Source of the DNA: Pseudomonadota bacterium | GTDB lineage: Bacteria > Pseudomonadota > Alphaproteobacteria > Rhizobiales > Xanthobacteraceae | Length of the DNA stretch: 6,954 nucleotides | Reading direction: 5' to 3' | NCBI GenBank assembly: GCA_021779635.1 | Contig: JAJYAH010000369.1 | Location: 1-6,954 of the forward strand | Shown here: positions 1-5,765 of the stretch, in pieces | How positions within the stretch are numbered: the first letter of the stretch is position 1 | How the letters are laid out: each line of letters starts with the position of its first letter | Position numbers and translations under genes: made by a program | The notes under the pieces: model-generated | What the model was told of the DNA's origin: nothing | Databases searched by the model: none | What the model saw: the letters and a program-made list of their open reading frames with translations, nothing else

Positions 1-1063
1 TTGCAGTCGGATAGACAACTGCCCCTCTGACCTTCAGCATATCATCAATGCGACCGCGGATCGGACTCATGCGCCGAAACGCACAACCACATTCACAAGG
101 CTCTGACCAGATCGTCGCGATATCGCCAATCATGTATCTAATGATCGGCGCTGCCTCTTTGAACAACGAGGTCATCACCAAAGCGCCTTCTTGACCATCC
201 GGCACTGGCTCTAGCGTGTCTGGATCGACTATCTCGAACACATAAGCATCTTCGTTCAGATGCATCCCATTCTGATGGACGCATTCCCACGCCGGAGCTC
301 CGGTTTCGACGCTGCCGTAATTGTTGTAGGATTTGCATCCCCAAAGTTCTTCAATGCGTCGGCGTGTCTCCTCCACGAGAGGCTCGCCTGTATGGAACAT
401 GATACGGATATTGAAGTCCTTCTTCAGATCGTACCCGTGTTCTTGTGCAATGGTGGCCAAATGGAGCGCATAGCCCCCAGTCGTCCCCATCACTGTGACG
501 CCCCACTCACGCGCCAGCTCAAGCTGGCGAAGAGACGACGTCACCGCGCCACTCCCGGTCGGAATCGCCAAGGCTCCAAGCTTCATCGCACCTTCGAGAG
601 AAGTGAACCCCGGTATGAACAGCGCGAAATTGAATGCAACCTGCACCCGGTCGTTAGCCGTGACGCCCTGAGCTGCGAGGCGGCGCGCCCATCAATTAGT
701 GATGTTGTCCCAGTCGGAGCGCGTATGAAGAATCGGTTTTGGCTTACCAGTGCTGCCCGAACTTCCTTGGAGACGGACGAATGGAAAGTGGCCCTGCAAT
801 GAGCCGAACGGCGGATGCGCCTTGAGATCTGCCTCGATATCCTGCTTTCGGAATATCGGGACGCTTCTCAGATCAGCGACACTCCGAATATCCCTAGGGT
901 CGATCTGGCACTCGGACCAACGACGCCTATAGAAGTCCACCTTGTTCCAAGCGCGCGTAACGACGCTCTGAATTGCCATATTTTGATGGTTGGGGATTTC
1001 GCTGGCTGCCAGGCGGATAGTCGGTTCGATCCGCATAGGCGCCGCCGACTCGACAACTTCCAT
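1..1063 (-). pseudogene. Phenylacetate-CoA ligase-like adenylate-forming enzyme, interrupted by an in-frame TGA and cut by the window edge
   Basis: Acyl-CoA ligases of this family activate an aromatic acid with ATP and CoA through an acyl-adenylate. The frame opens at an ATG (1061-1063) preceded by AGGGAG about 7 bases upstream. It runs 123 codons, meets TGA at 692-694, and continues in the same frame for 230 sense codons to the edge. Family motifs lie on both sides: the phosphate-binding loop SSGSTGKPKPI (101-111) before the stop; after it, YGSVETGAPAWEC (249-261), RYMIGD (309-314), a Cys pair in CECGC (323-327) and the hinge-like RGRIDDMLKVRG (336-347). The family is about 430-440 residues, so some 80-90 C-terminal residues lie off the edge. 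The frame does not shift, so this is one nonsense codon, not an indel. It may be a real mutation or a sequencing/assembly error. It is the third gene after the UbiD decarboxylase, separated by 120 bases containing a strong hairpin. The natural substrate is unknown. Family assignment is firm; calling it a pseudogene is tentative. Confidence 0.85.
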
Positions 1064-1090
1064 GGTCGCGCTCCCTAGTGCCTAACGGTT

Positions 1091-1117
1091 GTGCGAACAC
1101 TTCAGCAAAATTCGCAC
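1091..1117. repeat. Perfect 7-bp inverted repeat, possible operator, upstream of the ligase
   Basis: GTGCGAA (1091-1097) and TTCGCAC (1111-1117) are exact reverse complements separated by 13 bases. The repeat lies 28 bases upstream of the ligase start. The GTGCG/CGCAC arms are the same as in the palindrome at 3004-3018 in the ubiD-ubiX control region, though the spacing differs (13 instead of 5). It could be a second regulator site or a weak RNA hairpin. No U-tract follows on either strand. Confidence 0.4.
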
Positions 1118-1137
1118 TCCGGTGGTTCTATTCAGTT

Positions 1138-1172
1138 CCGCCGTCGAGCACGCCGAACGTGCGCGACGGCGG
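1138..1172 (-). terminator. Strong GC hairpin without a U-tract, after the 100-residue gene
   Basis: CCGCCGTCG (1138-1146) pairs with CGACGGCGG (1164-1172). After one A/G mismatch, GCACG (1148-1152) pairs with CGTGC (1158-1162) around a 5-base loop. That gives 14 base pairs with a single interior mismatch. On the minus strand it begins 11 bases after the stop of the small gene, where a terminator would sit. The bases that follow are A/C/G mixed rather than T-rich, so a classical intrinsic terminator is not supported. An mRNA 3' stabiliser or processing site, or a partial terminator lowering ligase expression relative to ubiD, are alternatives. Confidence 0.45.
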
Positions 1173-1183
1173 GTAATCGTCCA

Positions 1184-1486
1184 CTACGACGCTTGTTCAA
1201 CCCGCTCCATAGCGGCAAAAAAGTCGGTGTAGGGCGCGCCTTGAAACACGTCAGGCAGTCGCTCGATAATCTTCACGCTGTATGGCTCTGGTTGCTTGGA
1301 GCCGCACACCGAACGAACCCAGAGAATATCCTCTCCAGGCCGCGGTGGCTGAGACACGAGCGCGCGGACGTTCAAGCCCTTATATTTTTTGCGCCCCGGG
1401 GTGAGATCGCGCAGACACATCACCACTTGACGGCGGTTCAGCAGGCGTGCCGAGTCACGGACAAATGTTTCGTATTCGGTGGCCAT
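1184..1486 (-). CDS. Small protein of unknown function coupled to the UbiD decarboxylase
   Basis: This 100-residue, basic, soluble-looking protein is not recognised. Its ATG lies 12 bases after the UbiD stop, and the Shine-Dalgarno sequence AAGGAG overlaps that stop (TAAGGAG), which implies translational coupling. There is no signal peptide, membrane segment or CxxC zinc motif. The only cysteines are C24 and C62. Visible features are a basic stretch around 31-41 (GRKKYKG), a proline-rich turn QPPRPGED (46-53), then probable strands ILWVRSV and YSVKIIERL, and an acidic/aromatic C-terminal helix. Known multi-subunit hydroxyarylic acid decarboxylases (VdcBCD, BsdBCD) carry a small D subunit of about 75-80 residues beside UbiD, but those are cysteine-rich and this protein does not resemble what I recall of them. 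By position it may be an accessory subunit or assembly factor for the decarboxylase; that is inference only. The strong ribosome site makes it very likely a real gene. Confidence 0.75.
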   Translation of the reverse strand: MATEYETFVRDSARLLNRRQVVMCLRDLTPGRKKYKGLNVRALVSQPPRPGEDILWVRSVCGSKQPEPYSVKIIERLPDVFQGAPYTDFFAAMERVEQAS

Positions 1487-1498
1487 TTCAATTTCTCC

Positions 1499-2923
1499 TT
1501 ATTTCAAGCCGAGCGACTGCCAGCGGTCGAGGACCTTCTTCTGCATCGCGGGCGTGTACATCTGATCAAGAGTGGCGCGGATAGGCGTGGTTCCCGCCGG
1601 CCACTCCGGCGGCCACGTTACGTCGAACGCGACGCTGGCGCCGAGACGCTTTGCGCGCTCATGCTGACTATACGCGGGGGTCAACGCATTGGCGCGCCCG
1701 GTATAGGTGTGGATATGCGTGCCGCGTTCGGGATGACACTTCGTCGCGAAGGCATGGAGCACCGCAGGAATATTGAAGACGTCTACATCCTCATCGACGA
1801 CGATGATCTTCGACATCAGCGCACGACGCTGAGTCAGAACTTCGACGATCTTTTTTGCCGTCTCGCCACCACCGCGCTTCACCGAAACGATGGCCATATG
1901 CACGCCGCCTTCCGGCGGAACATATACGTCGATGACAGGAATGCCGTGCTTTTCGAGCCGACGCTTGATCGCGATCGCGCCAGAGATGGACGTCGTCGTT
2001 GCGCTCGAGTCCATGAAGCCCGTCGTATCGAGGGTCAGGATCGGGCTACGCCTGTGCGTTATCCCGGTGACGCGGCAGCACAAGGCGTCGCCCATTTCGC
2101 CGCTGCGATACCCCGGATATTCGCCGTAAGGACCTTCCTGAGCGATGCCGTCCGGCAGAACCTCCGCTTCGATCACGACCTCCGCATTGGCAGGAACCAT
2201 GAGATCGTTAGTCAGACACTTGACGAGTTCAATCGGGCGACCGCCCAAACCACCCGCAAGATCGGCTTCGTTGCCATTCAGATGGAACGTAGCAGCCGCC
2301 GCAAAGTGGCTCGGGACATCCGCCCCGACGACGATGGCGATCGGCATAGGCTTGCCCTTCGGCACATAACCTTCGAGCAGCATCTTCCCAAGGTGGCTGG
2401 TCGGACGCGGATAGCCCGTCAGATACTTCTCGTTGTGGACCATGAACCTGTACATGCCCCAGTTCACCCAATCAGTGTCATGGTCCTTCGACACGACAAG
2501 GTCCCACGTGCCCAAGTAGCGACCACCATCGCCTTCATGAACCATCGGCGTGGGCAGATCGAACAAATCGAGTTTGTCGCCTACGATCGAAACTTCCTTG
2601 CACGGACCATCTTTGACGATGACCGGCGGAATACTTTTCGCCTCGCGCTCGGCATACACTTCATAGAGCCTGCGAACCGGCGTATCGGCCGGCAGGCCGA
2701 GGGCGACCGCCATGCGACGCCAAGTCGCAATGGGGTTCGTCGTAACGCGCCAATCGCCGTAGTCCTTCACGTTATTGAACATGAAGGCCGGCCCCTGCCT
2801 CTCGCAACTCAGTCGGCCAAGACCGGAAAGCTCTTCGTCCCAATCAACTTCGTCGTTGATCGTCACCAGGTCGCCAGACGCCTCAATCGCCTGAAGGAAT
2901 TCCCGTAAGTCCTTGGGTGCCAT
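1499..2923 (-). CDS. UbiD-family prenylated-FMN-dependent (de)carboxylase
   Basis: UbiD enzymes reversibly decarboxylate aromatic, heteroaromatic or alpha,beta-unsaturated acids in the cytoplasm using prenylated FMN made by UbiX. The 474 residues are a normal family length. Aligned from memory to Aspergillus niger Fdc1, the catalytic triad falls without gaps on R159 (in GMYRFMVH), E263 and E268 (both in EGPYGEYPGY). The cofactor/metal ligands fall on N154, H177 and E219. Other family signatures are HMAIVSVKR (342-350) and the C-terminal-domain strand KIIVVDEDVDVFN (372-384). The ATG at 2921-2923 has GAGGA about 5 bases upstream. It heads an operon with the 100-residue gene and a CoA ligase, and is divergent from ubiX across a 228-base control region. 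A catabolic role is favoured over ubiquinone synthesis because of the ligase, transporter and IclR regulator nearby. The substrate cannot be read from sequence: hydroxybenzoate-type acids, phthaloyl/isophthaloyl-CoA, furan or pyrrole carboxylates are all possible. Confidence 0.95.
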   Translation of the reverse strand: MAPKDLREFLQAIEASGDLVTINDEVDWDEELSGLGRLSCERQGPAFMFNNVKDYGDWRVTTNPIATWRRMAVALGLPADTPVRRLYEVYAEREAKSIPPVIVKDGPCKEVSIVGDKLDLFDLPTPMVHEGDGGRYLGTWDLVVSKDHDTDWVNWGMYRFMVHNEKYLTGYPRPTSHLGKMLLEGYVPKGKPMPIAIVVGADVPSHFAAAATFHLNGNEADLAGGLGGRPIELVKCLTNDLMVPANAEVVIEAEVLPDGIAQEGPYGEYPGYRSGEMGDALCCRVTGITHRRSPILTLDTTGFMDSSATTTSISGAIAIKRRLEKHGIPVIDVYVPPEGGVHMAIVSVKRGGGETAKKIVEVLTQRRALMSKIIVVDEDVDVFNIPAVLHAFATKCHPERGTHIHTYTGRANALTPAYSQHERAKRLGASVAFDVTWPPEWPAGTTPIRATLDQMYTPAMQKKVLDRWQSLGLK

Positions 2924-2941
2924 TTCATCCTCGCCCGCTAT

Positions 2942-2959
2942 GCGCGCTTATCAGCGCGC
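2942..2959. repeat. Perfect 7-bp inverted repeat in the ubiD leader
   Basis: GCGCGCT (2942-2948) and AGCGCGC (2953-2959) are exact reverse complements around a 4-base spacer. It lies 18 bases upstream of the ubiD ATG. In the ubiD transcript it would form a stable stem just before the ribosome binding site. It could tune translation, or be a DNA operator. No protein is assigned. Confidence 0.45.
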
Positions 2960-3003
2960 GGTCACTGAGTGCTCTGCGAGCCATCAGCTGATTTCGACTC
3001 GAC

Positions 3004-3018
3004 GTGCGCATCCCGCAC
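3004..3018. promoter_or_regulatory. Candidate IclR (PcaR-like) operator palindrome
   Basis: GTGCGCATCCCGCAC is a palindrome with 5-bp arms (GTGCG / CGCAC) and a 5-base centre. The operator I recall for Pseudomonas putida PcaR, GTTCGATAATCGCAC, has the same 15-base length and layout and matches 9 of the 10 arm bases. It would lie about 11 to 26 bases downstream of the predicted ubiD transcription start, a position suited to repression. The regulator would be the IclR-family protein encoded at 4222-4977. The assignment rests on recalled consensus and has not been tested. Confidence 0.45.
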
Positions 3019-3035
3019 ACATACGCGTCTGTCGA

Positions 3036-3063
3036 ACTATATTTTGCCATTAGCCCTTGTCAA
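3036..3063 (-). promoter_or_regulatory. Sigma-70-like promoter for the ubiD operon
   Basis: On the minus strand, a consensus -35 TTGACA (3058-3063) is followed by a 16-base spacer and -10 TATAGT (3036-3041, 5 of 6 consensus). Transcription would start near 3029, giving a leader of about 105 bases that contains the 3004-3018 palindrome and the 2942-2959 inverted repeat. Confidence 0.6.
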
Positions 3064-3089
3064 TATGCGCTTGCTCAAATGTGCGCTTG
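3064..3089. promoter_or_regulatory. Tandem 10-bp direct repeat overlapping the ubiX promoter
   Basis: TATGCGCTTG (3064-3073) and TGTGCGCTTG (3080-3089) differ at one base and repeat with a 16-base period. The first copy lies between the two divergent -35 boxes and overlaps the ubiX one. The second lies in the ubiX -35/-10 spacer. PcaU and PobR, IclR proteins of aromatic catabolism, are known to bind sets of 10-bp repeats, so this is a plausible regulator site for one or both promoters. Confidence 0.4.
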
Positions 3090-3098
3090 GCGTACAAT
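3071..3098 (+). promoter_or_regulatory. Sigma-70-like promoter for the ubiX-yhbP-like-iclR operon
   Basis: A weak -35 TTGCTC (3071-3076), a 16-base spacer and a good -10 TACAAT (3093-3098, 5 of 6 consensus) predict a start near 3105, about 47 bases before the ubiX ATG. The poor -35 suggests need for an activator, and the direct repeats around it fit that. This is inference. Confidence 0.45.
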
Positions 3099-3141
3099 GT
3101 TGCGGCGTTGGCAGGGCGACACCATTCGTCACCGGGCGTGC

Positions 3142-3148
3142 GGAGGAG
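3142..3148 (+). promoter_or_regulatory. Ribosome binding site fixing the ubiX start
   Basis: GGAGGAG ends 3 bases before the ATG at 3152, with the GGAGG core 5 bases away. The open frame extends upstream to 2969, but that part runs through the promoter region and has no family similarity. This site and the conserved N-terminus MKRIVVGMSGASG select the 3152 start. Confidence 0.75.
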
Positions 3149-3151
3149 AAC

Positions 3152-3724
3152 ATGAAAAGAATAGTGGTCGGGATGTCCGGCGCGTCGGGCGTGATCTACG
3201 GAGTTCGCTTACTCGAGGCGCTTAAAGCGATCGGCGGCATGGAGGTCCACCTCATTATTTCTCCGTCCGCCATTCGGACGATCAACGAGGAGACCGACTA
3301 CAAGCCCGCCTACGTGCGAGACCTTGCGGATGTCGTGCATCAGCATGGAGACATTGGCGCGTCTGTTGCAAGTGGATCGTTTCGAACGGAAGGAATGATC
3401 GTCGCCCCTTGTTCCATCAAGTCACTGTCCGGAATCGTGCACTCGTATAACGATAACTTGTTGACACGAGCTGCCGATGTCTGCCTCAAGGAACATCGCC
3501 GTCTCGTCCTGATGCTAAGGGAGACGCCCCTACACCTCGGGCACGTTGAATTGATGGCGCAGGCGGCCCGCTATGGCGCTATCTTGCTCCCGCCCGTTCC
3601 CGCCTTTTACAATCGCCCGCAAACGCTGGACGACATCGTAAATCACAGTGTCGGAAAAGCGCTCGACCAGTTCCATCTGGAGCACAAGCTGCTGAAGCGG
3701 TGGAAAGAACCAGCTGACACATGA
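3152..3724 (+). CDS. ubiX: UbiX/Pad1-family flavin prenyltransferase
   Basis: UbiX joins a dimethylallyl group to reduced FMN to form the prenyl-FMN cofactor used by UbiD enzymes. The 190 residues match the family. Motifs are the N-terminal flavin-binding loop GMSGASGVIYG (7-17), ASGSF (73-77) leading to APCSIKSLSGI (85-95), NLLTRAADVCLKEHRR (102-117), LMLRETPL (120-127) and the C-terminal LLPPVPAFYNRPQT (145-158). K113, R123 and E124 correspond by spacing to the catalytic K129, R139 and E140 recalled for the Pseudomonas enzyme. The gene is divergent from the UbiD decarboxylase, its presumed client, and heads an operon with a YhbP-like gene (ATGA overlap) and the IclR regulator. Being regulated alongside ubiD suggests a dedicated catabolic copy, as with PhtDb or HmfG in other pathways, although a housekeeping role in ubiquinone synthesis cannot be excluded. 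Confidence 0.95.
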   Translation: MKRIVVGMSGASGVIYGVRLLEALKAIGGMEVHLIISPSAIRTINEETDYKPAYVRDLADVVHQHGDIGASVASGSFRTEGMIVAPCSIKSLSGIVHSYNDNLLTRAADVCLKEHRRLVLMLRETPLHLGHVELMAQAARYGAILLPPVPAFYNRPQTLDDIVNHSVGKALDQFHLEHKLLKRWKEPADT

Positions 3725-4221
3725 CGATGACGCCCGAAAGCGATCTTAGTGCCCGTATCGAGCAGTTCATTGACGCCTACCACGTCATGTCGCTCGCCAC
3801 GACAAGTGGGGAAGGACCACATGCCGCAAATCTGTTCTATATTCGGGATCGGCTGTCGCTAGTCTGGGTGTCGGATCCCACGACGCAGCATTCCCGGGAC
3901 CTCGCTGGAAACGCCAGGGTGGCGGCAACCATAGCGCCGGATGTATCTGACTATCCCGCAGTACGCGGGGTTCAGCTCACCGGCGAGGCGCGTTTGGTTA
4001 CGGAATTCACACGACGAACGCGGCTCTTGGCGCTCCTGATCTGCCGTTACAACTTCCTGGCAAGGCTGGACGCCGGACCTGAAAAAATGAAGACTGCCTT
4101 CCAGAAAGCCGGGGTATACAGGCTAACGCCATCCCGCATCGTTTTGATCGACAATTCTCGCGGCTTCGGACATAAGGAGACGCTATCCTTGACCGAAGAT
4201 CCAGCGGAGGATCGCCAGTAA
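3721..4221 (+). CDS. YhbP-like FMN-binding split-barrel protein (pyridoxamine 5'-phosphate oxidase superfamily)
   Basis: The ATG at 3721 overlaps the ubiX stop (ATGA), so translation is probably coupled; a second in-frame ATG at 3727 is an alternative. The 166 residues show a split-barrel pattern: strand YHVMSLATT (20-28), HAANLFYI (34-41), LVWVSDPTTQHSRDL (47-61), ARVAATIAPD (65-74), IRGVQ-type strand AVRGVQLTGEARLV (80-93) and C-terminal RIVLIDNSRGFGHKE (139-153). The order and the NSRGFGHK tail match what I recall of Escherichia coli YhbP (UPF0306), a relative of pyridoxamine-phosphate oxidase of unknown function. It is unlikely to be a true PdxH. Members of the superfamily bind FMN, F420 or haem. 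Sitting directly after a flavin prenyltransferase, it may handle FMN or prenyl-FMN, or act on a pathway intermediate. That role is inferred from context only. Confidence 0.8.
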   Translation: MTMTPESDLSARIEQFIDAYHVMSLATTSGEGPHAANLFYIRDRLSLVWVSDPTTQHSRDLAGNARVAATIAPDVSDYPAVRGVQLTGEARLVTEFTRRTRLLALLICRYNFLARLDAGPEKMKTAFQKAGVYRLTPSRIVLIDNSRGFGHKETLSLTEDPAEDRQ

Positions 4222-4977
4222 ATGGACGAAGATCGAGATTTCGTCGGTGCCCTCGAAAAGGGCTTGATGGTAATAGAATCGTTTGATTTCGAGCATCAGC
4301 GTCAAACGTTGAGCGATGTCGCAAAACGGACCGATATGACCCGAGCCGCAGCGCGACGTTACTTATTGACATTGACAAAACTCGGCTATGCAGAATCGGA
4401 TGGCAAGCTCTTCTGGCTCGTCCCTCGCGTACTTCATCTTGGCTATGCACTGCTATCGTCTACGCCCCTCCCCAGGCTCGCTCAGCCGATCCTCGATCGC
4501 ATAGGCGAAGCCGTCAACGAGGTTGCGTCTCTTGCGGTTCTTGACGGCCCGGACGCGCTTTTTCTCGCCCATTCGACAAGCCATCGAATAGTGTCTGCCA
4601 AGGCAGGCATCGGCATGCGCATTCCTTTGTTCTGCTCCGCGGCGGGAAAAGCGATTTTGGCGCATCAAAACGAAAGCGAGATCAAACGCTTCATCAAGTC
4701 CAATGAGCTTCCGAAATTCACGCCGCGCACGATCACCGGCGCTGAAGCGTTGACGCGAGAACTCGCAAAGGTGCGGGACCGTGGGTACAGCATCAGCAAC
4801 GAGGAGCTAGAACCCGGTTTACTGTCGATGGGCGTCCCGATTCCCGATTCTCAGGGGCGTGTTACGCGCGCGCTCACGGTCAGCCTCACCGTGGGCCGCA
4901 TGAGCGTCGATCAGCTAGTCGATAAGGCGCTGCCGCACCTGCTTGCGGGGCGCCAGGAGCTAACGGCAATGATGTGA
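4222..4977 (+). CDS. IclR-family transcriptional regulator, PcaR/PcaU/PobR type
   Basis: This 251-residue protein has an N-terminal winged helix-turn-helix (about 8-68), with recognition helix MTRAAARRYLLTLTKLGYA (39-57), and a C-terminal ligand-binding domain (about 80-250). Features typical of the beta-ketoadipate regulator clade are DFVGALEKGL near the start, LTRAAARR-like recognition residues, PRVLHLGYALLSS (68-80), SLAVLDG (103-109), GMRIPLFCSAAGKAIL (131-146), FTPRTIT (166-172) and the ELEPGLLSMGVPI loop (195-207). Relatives bind aromatic acids or ring-cleavage products and usually activate, sometimes repress, nearby catabolic operons. The ATG follows the previous stop without a gap (TAAATG), and GGAGG (4206-4210) lies 11 bases upstream inside the preceding gene. 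It is convergent with the SDR gene. It likely regulates the divergent ubiD/ubiX promoters, where candidate sites exist, and perhaps its own operon. Confidence 0.92.
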   Translation: MDEDRDFVGALEKGLMVIESFDFEHQRQTLSDVAKRTDMTRAAARRYLLTLTKLGYAESDGKLFWLVPRVLHLGYALLSSTPLPRLAQPILDRIGEAVNEVASLAVLDGPDALFLAHSTSHRIVSAKAGIGMRIPLFCSAAGKAILAHQNESEIKRFIKSNELPKFTPRTITGAEALTRELAKVRDRGYSISNEELEPGLLSMGVPIPDSQGRVTRALTVSLTVGRMSVDQLVDKALPHLLAGRQELTAMM

Positions 4978-4992
4978 CCTCTGGTTAGCTTC
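4956..4992. terminator. Inverted repeat at the convergent iclR/SDR junction, possible bidirectional terminator
   Basis: AGCTAAC (4958-4964) pairs exactly with GTTAGCT (4984-4990); one G-T and one G-C pair extend the stem outward. The 19-base loop contains the iclR stop codon, and the stem touches the SDR stop codon. The stem is short and only half GC, the loop is long and there is no T-tract, so it would be a weak terminator at best. Only 13 bases separate the two stop codons and no better candidate is seen. Confidence 0.3.
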
Positions 4993-5749
4993 AGTGAAGG
5001 ATCTGGCCGCCATCGACGTTCAGAACCTGCCCGGTGATGAAATCACTCTCTGGCGATACCAAAAACAGTAATGCTCCCAACAAATCATCGGGGGTCTGCC
5101 GTCTTTTCAACGCTCGTGCGCCAATAACGACATCAAAGCGATCGGAAGGAATCGTCGATTCCGACGCCGCCGTGTCCGTAAGGCCAGGGGTAATCGCATT
5201 GACGCATATTCCGAACAAGCCAAGTTCTTTCGCAAGGGAGCGCGTAAACCCGATTACGCCTGCTTTAGATGTCACATAATGCAGCATTTGCGGAGCTCCG
5301 CTGAATACAGTATTTGATGACATATTAACAATTTTCCCGGATCGCTCCGCCTTCATATGAGGCACAACAGCCCTTGTCATAAGAAATAACCCACGTAAAT
5401 TCACCGCCATTACGCGATCCCATTCCTCAAGGGGAACTTCTTCGATAGGCTTGAGCGCAATGTTCGCATATAACGCGGCATTATTTATCAAAATATCGAG
5501 AGACCCAAATTGTTCGAGCGTGTTCTTGACGACTTCTTCTGTTTCACGCTCATTGCTGATATCTGCGCGAAGCGCGATCGCGGCTCCGCCCGCTTCGGAA
5601 ATCCTTGTAGCAGCGATTTCCGCCGCTGCGCGATCTCGGTCGACGAGAGCGACCCTCGTGCCAGCCGCAGCTAGTCGCTCCGCAAAACGGAAACCAATGC
5701 CGTTTCCGGCACCAGTCACGATTGCAACTTTCTCAGAAAGTCCGGTCAT
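4991..5749 (-). CDS. Short-chain dehydrogenase/reductase (FabG-like, classical SDR)
   Basis: A 252-residue classical SDR that reduces or oxidises a keto/hydroxyl group with a nicotinamide cofactor. The Rossmann loop TGAGNGIG (12-19), the structural NNAA (89-92), N117, S145 and the YxxxK pair Y158/K162 form the complete catalytic tetrad. ITPGLTDT (186-193) and the C-terminal ITGQVLNVDGG (238-248) are also typical. D37 at the end of the second strand (VALVDRD) predicts NAD(H) over NADP(H). The ATG follows the livF stop by 16 bases, with only a weak GGGA-type ribosome site, so it is the third visible gene of the liv operon. Its cotranscription with an importer suggests action on the imported compound or a breakdown product, for example a dihydrodiol or a 3-hydroxyacyl-CoA. 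The exact substrate is not predictable from sequence. Confidence 0.93.
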   Translation of the reverse strand: MTGLSEKVAIVTGAGNGIGFRFAERLAAAGTRVALVDRDRAAAEIAATRISEAGGAAIALRADISNERETEEVVKNTLEQFGSLDILINNAALYANIALKPIEEVPLEEWDRVMAVNLRGLFLMTRAVVPHMKAERSGKIVNMSSNTVFSGAPQMLHYVTSKAGVIGFTRSLAKELGLFGICVNAITPGLTDTAASESTIPSDRFDVVIGARALKRRQTPDDLLGALLFLVSPESDFITGQVLNVDGGQILH

Positions 5750-5765
5750 CTTATTTCCCGCGCAA

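Noticed and set aside
692..694. UGA recoded as selenocysteine or tryptophan in the ligase
   Set aside because: The position is not catalytic in the family, other genes here end in TGA and use TGG for Trp, and no selenocysteine insertion hairpin was recognised right after it. A nonsense change or base error is simpler.
260..802. Plus-strand open frame opposite the ligase
   Set aside because: It covers the region where the minus strand reads as clear ligase sequence and shows no domain of its own. It is a shadow.
1091..2908. A 605-codon open frame on the plus strand, antisense to ubiD and the small gene
   Set aside because: Its translation is rich in Arg and His with no recognisable domain, it spans the intergenic hairpins, and it lies opposite a UbiD gene with all active-site residues. 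It is a by-product of GC-rich codon use on the other strand.
2969..3151. N-terminal extension of UbiX in the open frame
   Set aside because: It runs through both promoters, lacks family similarity, and a strong ribosome site precedes the ATG at 3152.
3721..4221. True pyridoxamine 5'-phosphate oxidase (PdxH)
   Set aside because: The protein is shorter than PdxH and its C-terminal NSRGFGHKE pattern fits YhbP-like proteins instead.
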